This document shows, piece by piece, positions 33,527 to 43,882 of a stretch of DNA of 64,000 nt; the stretch's first letter is position 1; every line of letters starts with the position of its first letter. The stretch is from the NCBI RefSeq assembly GCF_000002985.6, contig NC_003282.8:7936001-8000000 (forward strand), read 5' to 3'. Made by a program: the position numbers and the translations under genes. The notes under the pieces are model-generated. The model saw nothing but the letters and a program-made list of their open reading frames with translations, had not been told where the DNA came from and searched no databases. The stretch is from Caenorhabditis elegans. Lineage: Eukaryota; Nematoda; Chromadorea; Rhabditida; Rhabditidae.

Positions 33527-34531
33527 CATGATAGACCTGATTACTCGACAATTTTATTCGCTGAAGACTGTATACAATAAATAAATACTTGGATTTTTCT
33601 TGTTGTGGTTTAAAATGTTGACTTTGATTAAGAGAAGGCTTGCCTGCCTACCGCCTATCTCGGCATTTGCTTGAAAAACTTCAAAATGCAATTTCGATTT
33701 TTTGAGAGTTGTACCTAAAGGCGCGCTGATCTATTCAGATAGGTCGGCCCAAACTCCAAAGGGGCATAAAATTAGGGGGCATCGTGCTCTTAGGGGGCAT
33801 TCACTCCAAGGGGGCATCACTCAAAGGGGGCATCAGGGGTCAATGTTCTTAGGGGGCATTCTCGAAAGTCTCAAAGGGGACAAAAATTATATTCTGAAAG
33901 ATGTTTTTTTGGTCGACATGCTATATTCGAATCTTCACAGTCAACCAAGATAGTGGTTCAAAAGTTTGAGATATTATTTCAGAAAATAGTTTTCAAACAA
34001 TTTGGGTGTTCAGTTTATATGCTCTCACGAAAAATCAATGGAATCGTCAAGAGCGGGGACGTAGACATAATACATTCCAAAAGCTTATAACTCCGTTCGT
34101 GTGTGATTTAAGAAAAGTGGTCAATTGAAAAGTTGTCATCCTGTATAATAATCAGTAAATTATTAGTGTACACTTTTTGTCTATCTTGGATGACTGTGAA
34201 GATACGAATATAACATGTTGCCCAACAAAAAATACGCATTTCAGAATATTATTGGTAAACAAAACAGACAAAACATCATAATTTTTCCATTTGAAACAGT
34301 AAAATTAGTATCGAAGACCGAGTTCCATTTTTGGCAAATTATTAAAATTCGTATTCTTAACAAGAGTTCATTCAAAAAATTTGCCCCCTTTGAGACTTTG
34401 GAGAATGCCCCCTAAGAACATTGACATTTGTCAGTTTTTCAATGTGGTTCTTGTAGTCATGAGTTGTGAGTTGTTTATTTAGATTATTATTATTAATGCT
34501 TGAATTCAATGAAAAATGAATTAATTTGCAG
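33527..34531. other. Gap between PTP-like gene and GPCR, occupied by a foldback repeat
   Basis: The poly(A) signal of the PTP-like gene is near 33578. Most of the rest (33746-34430) is a foldback element. The first coding exon and promoter of the GPCR should lie here or further upstream, but I could not identify them. Confidence 0.5.
33746..34430. repeat. GGGGGCAT foldback element (copies 2 and 3 in inverted orientation)
   Basis: Left arm (33746 to about 33955): segment A (GGGGGCAT array) joined directly to segment C (ATATTCTGAAA ... CTTCACAGTCA). Right arm (about 34170-34430), read as reverse complement: the end of A, then B, then C. The two arms can fold into a long hairpin with a roughly 210 bp loop. 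It lies between the PTP-like and GPCR genes and may sit in the first intron or promoter of the latter. Confidence 0.7.
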
Positions 34532-37363
34532 GTATGTATTCCTGGAATAGTTGCTGCAGTCCTCTCCGCAATTGTATTTGCTCGTCTTCGTCAGAGTTCA
34601 CTTGAGGTAGACGAATGGAGCATTCTAGAAAAAAGAATATATAATTCATTTCTAAAAATACGGCTTTTGAATTCTGTATTCTTGCTAAAACATCAGACAA
34701 TAATGATGGTTTACTCAACGATTGGAATGCTAAAATTAAATAATATTAATGCATTCTGCAAGTGAAATTAAGACTTTTTTGTTATTTTGTTTATATCTTT
34801 ATTCCAAGTAGTTCGTCAGAAATGAAATAGGATATTTTGAGTCTAAAAGCTTTAACATTTAATTTAGTGTCTAGTTTTCTTGCAACTTGCCCCAAGGGCC
34901 AGTTTAAGAAGATTTTCATCTCTGAATATTCATCCCCCACTGCTCTGAGGGTCTATCAAAATATTTGTGCATAAAGGGTACAAAGAACGGTAATTTTCAA
35001 ACATCAAAATTTTAGGAACTGTGAACATGAACGGGAACGTAGAGACTTTTCTACAAAAGTTATTTTAAAAATAAAGAAATTCAGGTTCTACTTTGCGGTC
35101 TCTCATTATTTGATGTGGTTCTACTTACATCTTCAATTATGATATATCCATCAATGCATCAATGTTCTACAATCCATGAAACTGAACAAAGGGTATGAAA
35201 TACTGAAACAAATCGCGATTTTATGACAAAAAGCAACAACAAAAATTTGGTTCCACTAGGAGTATCTTATGCTAATTATGCTTTGATTGTTTCTGTATGA
35301 AAAATCTAGACACTCGAACATGCATATTTAAAATGCGAGAATTTTCAGCTAAACAGTTCTGTTTGTCACTTCTTTTGGCGTGTCACTGTGTCCATATTCC
35401 CGTTATCATTAATTGCTCAAGCTGGATCCGTTTGGACATACGTGGCAGTTACTGTTGATCGATTTATTGCTGTATGTTTTCCAATCAAACGAAGAGTTTG
35501 GTCGACGAGATCAAATACGATAACTGTGCTTTTTGTTATCACTTTTATCAGGTAGACTTTTTTCTTTTTTTTTGCTTTTTTAATACCTCAGATTTTTAAA
35601 ACAATTTGGGCAAATGCAGAGATCCTTTTTTAAACAAAAAACTAATATTTGTATTTTTTGAAACATTTTTGACACAAAACTAGCAGTGAAAGCCGTTGCT
35701 CATTATTTCTAAATTATGACTGTTCTAGATGTCTTGTCTCATTTTTTTTCTGCATAATTATGTTATGTTTTTCATTTTTCTGTTCCTTCTAATTGAGCAC
35801 ATGACGTTTTTGAAATAGATGTTTTCTTCCTCTTCAAACTAAAACAACTTCTTGCAAAAAAACGTTGGTCACTAGGATACAGTTACTGAAGGCCCTTGAA
35901 ATAAGAAAAAACAAACGTAAAGCTAAAAGTGACACTCGAAATTAATTTATTAGAAAATGCTGGATTTTGAAAAATGGAAAAAGTGATTTTGAGTCTGAAG
36001 GGAAGTTGGGATGGTTGTTCCATTCCAGAAATAATAATTATTATTATTGAAGGCAGAGTAGTGCCAAGTTGGTAAAAACCATTTATATAGTTCTAAATGA
36101 CCGAATATATGTAGTAGTAGAAATTTTTCAACAAACTTTGAATTTTTTATTTACAGTCAAAAGGAGACGATTACTCAGTTTTTGCCATTTGTAGTTTTAC
36201 ACAGCTGTTTCACGATTTTTGAAATACTTAAGAAATTATCTCGCACAATCATAGAAGGGCACCAATTCTTATAGTAAAGAATCCCCAAATTTTAAAACTT
36301 AAAAAACAGAAGAAATGCAAAACATTTAATGATAATGTTTCAGCGCAATATTCAAGCTTCCATCATTTTTCGAAGTTCGACTAGATCATAATGGAGAAGT
36401 AGAGCCGACGGAATTGCGAAAAAATGAATTTTACATCGAATTTTATTTGTTTTATCTCTACGTTACATTTATTCAATTGATTCCATGGACACTTATAATA
36501 TTTCTGAATGCAATTATCATTCACAAAGTGAGATTGGCTTATCGAGCACAAGAAGCAATGGTTCATAATAGTGGAAAATTGAATACAAAACGAGAGGATG
36601 CAGAGAGAAAGTTCGTTTTAAAAAATCACTATACTTATCAAAAAAATGTTTAATTTATTTGAAAAAAGTAATATGAAAAAGAAAAGAAAATTTTTTATTT
36701 AGACCTGAAAATAATTTTATAAAATTTCCAGAGTAACAGTAATGGCAACAGTGATGACAATGATATTCATCATATGTAATATTCCACCTGGAATCAATTA
36801 TCTTGTCGATCGATACAGTAATCCTACAGTTTATAGGCAAAGAATTCCACTTTCAAATGTTCTTGTTTGTGTAAATAGGTAAGCATAGAAATAGAAAACA
36901 ATATACTGCAAAATGTGCAAAAATATGAGAAATATATTTTTGGCATTTTCTAGGGGAAAATATTTAATTTATCTGAACTTTTTTTTAAACTTTAGTTGAA
37001 GGTTTAGAGAGGTGCTCCGAAATTCCTTTAGAGCTGTCAACTGCCAAAAAAATCTTCAGATTTTATCTTTCAGATTTATCACCTAATTATATATTTTTAA
37101 ACATTTCAGTGCATCAAATATGATGATATATTGTGTATTCAACAGCCGTTTCCGTCGAGCTGCTCTAAAACTTCTAGGATGTCCATCATTCTTTTCATCC
37201 AGACATGGAAGTGTATCAACTAGGTTGACAAGAGAAGAAACTACTGGAATGGTTCGTTTTGAAACTTCACAAACTGAAAATATACTTCATTTTTCAGCTT
37301 CGTTCTCGTGTTGCCACATACGAGAATCTACAGAGAAGTATGGAAATGCCAGCAGCATGTTAA
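34532..37363 (+). CDS. Seven-transmembrane peptide-receptor-like GPCR (N-terminal exon not found)
   Basis: Exons 34532-34606, 35085-35192, 35349-35551, 36344-36610, 36732-36878, 37110-37251 and 37298-37363 (TAA) encode 335 residues in continuous frame, starting inside transmembrane segment 1. Visible hallmarks are TM2 with LSLFDVVLL, a conserved Cys before TM3, and DRFIAVCFP (DRY-motif equivalent) after TM3. A glycosylation-type loop then leads to TM5 (PWTLIIFLNAIIIHKV). TM6 is VTVMATVMTMIFIICNIPPG, and TM7 ends NMMIYCVFNSRFRR. The overall pattern resembles the nematode FMRFamide-peptide receptor group of rhodopsin-like receptors, but the ligand cannot be read from sequence. The signal is presumably transduced through a G protein at the neuronal or muscle plasma membrane. 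The start Met must be on an upstream exon, probably within or beyond the foldback repeat. The intron at 35552-36343 (792 bp) shows nothing I can name. Confidence 0.8.
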
Positions 37364-38390
37364 ATTCTGATTTATTGGAATTAATTAGATTATCTATTGA
37401 ACTACATGTGTCATTTTGTGATTAATATTCTTGCTTGGGGTCTATAATGTTTTATTCATTTTAATTAAACAAAACACTTTTTGAACACCGTTGAACTTTT
37501 TCAGATTGTTATGAAAAACACGCTGGTATGTTTTATGATATTCAGTTTTAGATTCCTCAAACAAATTTCCGATTAAAAAAAGAACAATTAATCTGATGCT
37601 CATTTTTAAACATGTGTTCTTCTGATTTAAAAGTTTGAAAACAAAAATAAAATGGAATTTCGGAAAAAGCATAAAGTTTTTGTTGTTTCAGTTAGTTGAA
37701 GATGTTCGTTACGCAAGTACAACCAGAAATATTGCAAGAAAAATATTTTTAATTGTAACAACCGAAAATGTTTTCAAAATATTCCGTTTTATCATGAACT
37801 GGTAAAGTACGTTTTTGGCTTTCTTTTTACTCTATCAATTAAATTGAAAAACAACTGAAGTATCACTTTTAAGGTTATTGTATTCATAGTGATAAATAAA
37901 AGTGAAACACCCCCATTAAAAAAACTGACATTTTTCTTCAAAAATCATAGAGATCAACATGAAAATATATTCGAACACACATGTTTCATATTTACAATTC
38001 CATGTTTTTTCTCGTCTCTCAAAATCCTAAATTAACTGAGCGCATCGTGACAATCCATGAATTGTACATTCACTCTTCCACCTGTTTTTTTGCTTTCCGG
38101 CTCGCCCATGCTATTTGCTCTTCGATTATCACTTTTTTCTGGCTTCCCGGAGTGTTTACCCACACAACATGTTCAGTGCAATTGAGACCATTTTCGGAAA
38201 GAGAGAGAGATCAACATCAAAACAATAATTCTATTTAAAGAGAAATAGAGATTGTCGCAAATTAGAGGAAGTTAGAAAATCATTCTATTTATTTGGATCT
38301 TATCATTAAAAGGTAGAGGAGGTCATTCAAGGCCGAAAAAATACAAAAAAGAAATATCCTTGAGGAGAAATACGAATAAAAAGAAACGGA

Positions 38391-39153
38391 TACCGTATTT
38401 CTTCTATTAATATGGCTGCAATACTATTTTTCGATGGTCTTCCCGCTTGCAATACTAATAGGGAGTGCAAGACTATTAGGGAGTGCAATACTAATTTTCA
38501 GAACATTTTTTTGACTTTGAGCTTACTAGTTTTTTTCTGAAAAAGCTCGAATCTTTATGTAAAAATTCAGAAAATTTGATTTTAATTGTAACATATAAGT
38601 TCAACAACTTCAATCTCGTAGAAATTTTGTGAAAAACTGTAGCAAAATAGGCAATTTTTTTTGTTGAAATCCTGAAATTAACGAGACGGGCCTGCAATAA
38701 AAAAGAGTAAACGCAAGACTATTATGGTGCGTCCATAGTCTGCGGAAAACGGGAATTTCCCGCGTGCGGAAGCGTCCATAGTCTGCGGAAAAACCGGAGT
38801 TCCTCGCTTTTTTTTCCTCAAAATTCAAAAAAGTAGGCGTGGCCAACCAATCAGCTGTTGTTTCTTGTTTTCCCATTGCTCAGCTTAAAATTTTACAGCC
38901 TCTAATTGGTTGAACACGCCCACTATTTTGAAATTGACCAATAACAAAGCGAGAAACTCCTTGTTTTTTTCCGCAGACTATGGACGCTTCCGCACGCGGG
39001 AATTTCCCGTTTTCCGCAGACTATGGACGCACCATTAGAGAGTGCAAGACTAATAGGGAGTGCCATACTAATTTTCGGAAGGTCTCCGAGGGGCAACACT
39101 AATAGGGAGTGCAAGTCTAATAGGGAGGCAATATTAATAGAAGATATACGGTA
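38391..39153. mobile_element. TA-flanked inverted-repeat transposon (763 bp, non-autonomous)
   Basis: The termini read inward as TACCGTATTTCTTCTATTAA (left) and TACCGTATATCTTCTATTAA (right). They are followed on both sides by repeats of the type AATAGGGAGTGCAA(G/T)ACTA. The ends begin with TA, as expected for a Tc1/mariner-type insertion. There is no transposase frame. The centre is occupied by a second element (38724-39034). Confidence 0.75.
38724..39034. mobile_element. 311 bp nested palindromic element with TTA target duplication
   Basis: The ends TGGTGCGTCCATAGTCTGCG and its reverse complement form arms of over 60 bp, with GTCCATAGTCTGCGGAAAA occurring twice in each arm. The direct repeat TTA flanks the element at 38721-38723 and 39035-39037. 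Three-base T(A/T)A duplications are typical of PIF/Harbinger-type elements (established). Its middle contains CCAAT-type inverted words. It must have inserted after the surrounding element. Confidence 0.8.
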
Positions 39154-39496
39154 TTCTATTAAAACTGGTATTGGTTACTGTTATGTTTGCAATAATTGAG
39201 AATAAAATAACAATATTAATAATATGAACTCGGCATTTAGAAAAAACCTGAACTTTAAAAATTTTTACTTTTTGAGAAGTTGTCAGATCTAAGACCTCTT
39301 TTTTTCTTCTGATACATGGAAGAACCCAATTTATGATAAAATAAGGGACAACTGGGATATGACCTGTCAAGTTTGACTTTAATTGTTGCCACGCGCTTTC
39401 AAGTTTTTAAAGTAATCATGCTTCGGAGTAATTCTAATTAAATTTTATTAATTAAGCAATGAAAAATTTATAAAATAATTATTACAAATGATACAT

Positions 39497-40296
39497 TTAG
39501 TGCTTTCCTCCACGATGTCCTCCTCTGAAATGTGGACGACTCTTCCACAAATCGAAAAGTTCTTCCTTGGCCTTTTCGCTGAGATCTCCAAGAATTTCAA
39601 ACTTCTGCTTGTTCAATGCTTCAATCTTTTCATGTGCCTTCTTTGCTTCATCAGACAATTTTGTTTCCTTCTCCTTGTATTCCTTATCTTCCTTTTCCTT
39701 CTTCTCCTTGAACTCCTTGAATTTCTTCAAGTTATCTCCATCAAGTTCCTTCTCAGCAAGAGCTTCAATCTTTTCTGGCTTCTCACTCCATGGAACTGAT
39801 CTGTCCTTGAAAATAGCTTCGAATTTTGCAAGTTTGTCTTTTGGAAGTCCCTTAAGGAATGGAAGAGTTGGTCTTTTGTGAAGATTTTTGCGAGCATCCT
39901 TTGGAAGAGAATCGATAACTTCACGAGTCAATCCTTGTTCCTCATAACACTTATCTCCTTCTTTGTAATCCTTCCAGATATCATTAATCTTTTCCTGGGC
40001 ATCTTCTGGAAGACTGTCCAAGAATGGTGGAATTCCACAAGGTGGAGATCTCTGGAAAAAATTCGTTGATAATTGAAAGGATCGCAAGACTGTAAAGGCC
40101 TAAAAGCTATTCTACACTTTCATCCGATAAAGATTTCGGAATCTTTCATTCTCAAGTTCAAAACATTTATTTTTCAATGTCTAGCTAGAAAAAACAAAAA
40201 ACAGCGCATAAATTGAATAGAAATAAAACTTACTCTTCCTCCAGGCTTTGCCTGAACTGAAACAATAGCTAGTAGAATAGCGAAAAGAATCTTCAT
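39497..40296 (-). CDS. Secreted SXP/RAL-2-type (DUF148) protein A, 205 aa
   Basis: Exons 40296-40234 and 40051-39497 (TAA), 205 residues. A signal peptide is clear (MKILFAILLAIVSVQA, residues 1-16). The mature part has CGIPPFL, two PxLPFLxGLPKD-like repeats, a very Lys/Glu-rich central helix and a His/Gly-rich tail (FRGGHRGGKH). The helical Lys/Glu-rich domain resembles the nematode SXP/RAL-2 (DUF148) secreted proteins, whose molecular function is unknown. It is closely similar to the divergently transcribed copy at 41903-42890, so the pair arose by local inverted duplication. A TATA box precedes it. Confidence 0.8.
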
Positions 40297-40333
40297 GGCT
40301 GAAGATGACTGACTTCAATATCAAGAGTTGGAG

Positions 40334-40341
40334 ATTTTATA
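40334..40341 (-). promoter_or_regulatory. TATA box of SXP/RAL-2 gene A
   Basis: TATAAAAT on the minus strand, 45 bases from the ATG at 40296, leaving room for a very short 5' UTR. Confidence 0.65.
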
Positions 40342-41859
40342 CCCAATTTACCGTCTCGGCGAATACAATAACATTGGAGGCGTAGACATAGAATGAGATG
40401 AAGAATAATGATAAATTCATTTGGAACAGATCTTTTGATTTGGTCATCGTTGTGTGTGGGTTTGGAAAAGGTTGACAACTGAAGATGTGTGGAGTGTTTT
40501 TTTGAATTAAAACATTTTGAAGATAGTGGAAGAAGTCAGAAGAAAATAAATCATTTGAAAGAAACATCAAGTTTAAAAGTAGTTCCCTCATTTTAAATTG
40601 AACTTATCAAGAGACATCGGAGTCAGGTAAATTATATAGTTTCTAATCTGAAAGCAGAACATTTCCAACTGATCTTGCTCTCTTTTCCCGCTGTTTGGCG
40701 CACACTTGGCATTGGAAGATTGTGCTCAAAATGTCCAGGTTGTCTTTTCATCGAGCTTTTGCCAATATTCGGAAAAGATTGGCCAGAATTGATAACAGAG
40801 GCTTATCCAAATCCTGCACAAGCTTTACCAAAGACTTTCCAAGTTTTCAACCAGATTATTATCTTTTTGGGTTGATTTGCTAGGTTGGCGCCAAACGCCT
40901 GGAGATATTGGTTGACCTATAATATAAAAATTGATAACTAATAAGACACAAATTGAACATTTTTTGTTTACAGAAAAACATGTTTCGATTGATGCAAATT
41001 CTACAATCACATTGAACATTTGAGGATTAATTTCTAAATGCTGTTGGTGTATTTTATCTCGAATATTTCATTTTCCAGTTTCTCACCAAACCTTTTCCAA
41101 ACCATTTCATTCTTTGTTCAAATCACATTCAATTCCCATTGTTTTAGCCAAATCAAAGCAATTTGCTGAGACTGAAACTTTTAATATAAATTTAACATTT
41201 TAACAATACAAAATATTTTATACTGTTCAATTCAGATATTCGACCAATTTTTCATGTTTCATTTTTAGAATATTTTGACAAAATCCCAAGTGGCGCTTCT
41301 CCAACAACCGTAGTTTTTAGACAGGGTAGAACATGTTATGTAAATGAAAATACATTAAAGTCAATTGTGTTTTTTGTTTCACTATATTTTTTAAAGTTTG
41401 TTCATTATCAATAACTTTTCAATGTCACTTTCAACACATTTTTCTTGTTGGCATACACTGCACGTTGATCATCAAAGTTCAATTGAATTCAAAAAATGAT
41501 TCTTGTTTCAATTTCTATCAACTTGTTCTTTCTGTAGAACTGGTGATGATCTTCTTAGATGAAACTGAACTATTACAAAATTGACCACACAGTCATTCAA
41601 ATCTTCTTTGGTCTTCGTCGAATCTTTAAAATGAATGACATCATCAGCAAGTTGTCATAATGAAAGTGAATAGCTGTTATCTCCTTTCTTTTGTCGAGTG
41701 TATTTTTCTTCGAACGGCAAAAAATGATATGTACCGAACGGAAAAATGGGCGGCGCCTTCCAAAACAACAACAACCGCTGAGATCAGCATCAAAATCGGA
41801 GAAAGGGGGTATGTTTGAGTACAGAGCACTGTTTGGCGAAGGGTTCGGTTTCTGAATGG

Positions 41860-41867
41860 TATAAAAG
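41860..41867 (+). promoter_or_regulatory. TATA box of SXP/RAL-2 gene B
   Basis: TATAAAAG, 43 bases upstream of the ATG at 41903. The spacing nearly equals that of the paralogue. Confidence 0.7.
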
Positions 41868-41902
41868 GACAAGAATTTGGATGAAAAGGACATCATTCAA
41901 CA

Positions 41903-42890
41903 ATGATTTCTAATATCTTTAAAATCTCAGCTGCTCTTCTTCTTTTGACTATTGTATCTGAAGCTAAGCCTTGCTTCGGAAGATGTGGAGGTGTAAGTTT
42001 TTCTTCTTTTTTTTTAATTTCCAAAAATTCTGACAATTTAAAAAAGCTTTTATTTTAGGTTTAATTTTTTGGTTTAATTTAAGGTTTAATTTTTTAAATG
42101 CTACATACATTTTACCAAAATTCAAATATTCGAAATTGAAAAATCCAACCTAAATTTAAATTTCGTTTTATGCTCAAGAAATTTCATAGAAGTTTCTACT
42201 TTAATCAGCCGCTAAGTGCAAATTAATGAACTGTATTTCCTATTTTAATAGCCATATAAAACTCCGTCTCAAACTACAAACATTCCAGCGTCCACCACCA
42301 CCATGCGGACTTCCACCATTCCTTGAGGATCTTCCTTCTGATGTTCAAACCAAGATAACTGAAATCTGGAAAGATTACAAAGAAGGAGACAAGTGTTATG
42401 AAGAACAAGGATTAACTCGTGAAATCATGGAATCTCTTCCAAAGGATGTTCGTAAGAGCATTCACAAGAGACCACCACTTCCATTCCTTCGTGGACTTCC
42501 AAAGGACATCCTTGCCAAGTTTGATGCTATTTTCAAGGATAAGTCAATCCCATTCAGTGAGAAGCCAGAGAAGATTGATGCTCTCGCTCAAGAAGTTCTT
42601 ACTGGAGATAACTTGAAGAAATTCCAAGAATTCAAAGAGAAAAAGGAGAAGGAAATGCAAGAGTACAAAGACAAGGTAAGAATAAAAAAAAAGATTTTTA
42701 CTCAAAAGGATGTTGAATATCATTCTTTCAGGAATCGAAGCTCTCCGCAGCTGCCAAGGTAGCCAACGAGAAGCTTGAAGCTCTCGGAAAACAAAAGTTT
42801 GCAATCCTCGAAGAACTTGATGAGAACGTGAAGGATGAGCTTTTCGATTTGTGGAAGAGCCGTCCTCATGGACCACCAAGACATCACTAG
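41903..42890 (+). CDS. Secreted SXP/RAL-2-type (DUF148) protein B, 211 aa
   Basis: Exons 41903-41992, 42289-42675 and 42732-42890 (TAG), 211 residues. A signal peptide covers about residues 1-21 (hydrophobic core ALLLLTIV), followed by a short Cys/Gly stretch CFGRCGG. From RPPPPCGLPPFL onward it aligns almost without gaps to protein A on the other strand, sharing IWKDYKEGDKCYEEQGLTRE and LFDLWKSRPH. It has an extra intron at 42676-42731 that A lacks, so intron loss in A or gain in B followed the duplication. The product is expected to be extracellular, with function unknown. Confidence 0.82.
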
Positions 42891-43882
42891 ACGATAATTT
42901 GACAGCGATTTTTGTAAATATCTATGACAGAATTTTATTCATTCCCGATTTCCCGATCACTTTTAATTTATATTGAAAAATACATATATTTAAGATTGAA
43001 TAATAAAGATTTCTATAAAAACTTTTGTGTACAAATAATAATTGGTTCCCAAATCTAAAGATGGAATAGTAAAGATATTATTAAAATATACGTAAATTGG
43101 GCGAAAAACATTCTGAATTTTTAAATTTTCAAATGTTTAAAACATGGTTTTGATAAATTTCCAAATTTTCCAAAGTGTTTGAATTTTTGAGCTAAAACTC
43201 AAGAATTGCTCCAAACTTAAACCTACAATGTGTAAATACAAATTTCAAAAAAGCTACTTTTTTTGGTCGACTTCCAAAACGTTGGCAGGTACAACTGAGT
43301 TTCTACCATATTCAGACTGTGAAATAATTTCAATTTTTGAAAAGTTTTACTATGATATTTGTTCATTTTAGCACGATAGGAGTGGTTTTAAAGTTTTCCC
43401 CACCGCGCGGTGCACCGCCAATACTTTACCTTGAGAATTTAATTAAAATGTAAAACTCGTAGAACATACTTGTTGACTTCCAAAACTATAATAGATTAAA
43501 ACTGTGTGCATACACTTTTTCATGTAAATAAAACACTACCGCCTACCTTTAAAAAAATTTAAATTACAAAGTCTTCAATTTTGACTTCAACAATTTCCAA
43601 CCTAACCCCTAAATTTTCTCATCGTATTCTTGGTTTGTAATGTGTGACAGACACCCTACCATTATCTGTGTATGAGTCTTTTGGGACACTCTTCTATCCA
43701 ATGTCATCCGTCCTCTCAAATGCAAAAATAAATGCATTTGTGCTCACGGAGCCAAAGAATCGATGTGTGGTCCCGGACGCCAGAGACGCAGACATTCGAA
43801 ACGACTAAAGCAGATGCTCAGTGTTAGAGCTCTTCGTCTCTTTCTCACACAACTACTTCATCTTTCTCTTGCTCCATTCAAT
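42891..43882. other. Intergenic region upstream of unc-24
   Basis: About 1 kb. AATAAAG near 43004 is the probable poly(A) signal of SXP/RAL-2 gene B. A GC-rich spot is at 43400-43425. AAATGCATTT lies at 43730-43739, about 150 bp before the unc-24 ATG. Confidence 0.55.
43730..43737 (+). promoter_or_regulatory. AAATGCAT element upstream of unc-24
   Basis: Matches the core of the UNC-86/MEC-3 binding site described for touch-receptor genes. It is 146 bases from the ATG. The same word occurs by chance elsewhere in this window, so this is a candidate only. Confidence 0.4.

Larger units (their letters stand above)
37364..39496. other. Convergent intergenic region with nested transposons
   Basis: Between the 3' ends of the GPCR and the minus-strand SXP/RAL-2 gene. 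37364-38390 is AT-rich with no supported gene. 38391-39153 is a transposon that contains a second one. An AATAAA-type signal for the minus-strand gene is expected just below 39497. Confidence 0.55.
40297..41902. other. Divergent promoter region of the SXP/RAL-2 pair
   Basis: 1.6 kb between two paralogues. There is a TATA box at each end and GATA-type words nearby (TGATAA near 40393, AGATAA on the minus strand near 41676), consistent with but not proving intestinal expression. A 60-odd codon open frame at 40675-40883 has no splice context and may be a relic of something coding; I could not identify it. Confidence 0.5.

Noticed and set aside
40675-40883. Two overlapping plus-strand frames that look slightly protein-like
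   Set aside because: No acceptor, donor, or family recognised; perhaps a decayed fragment, but unsupported.
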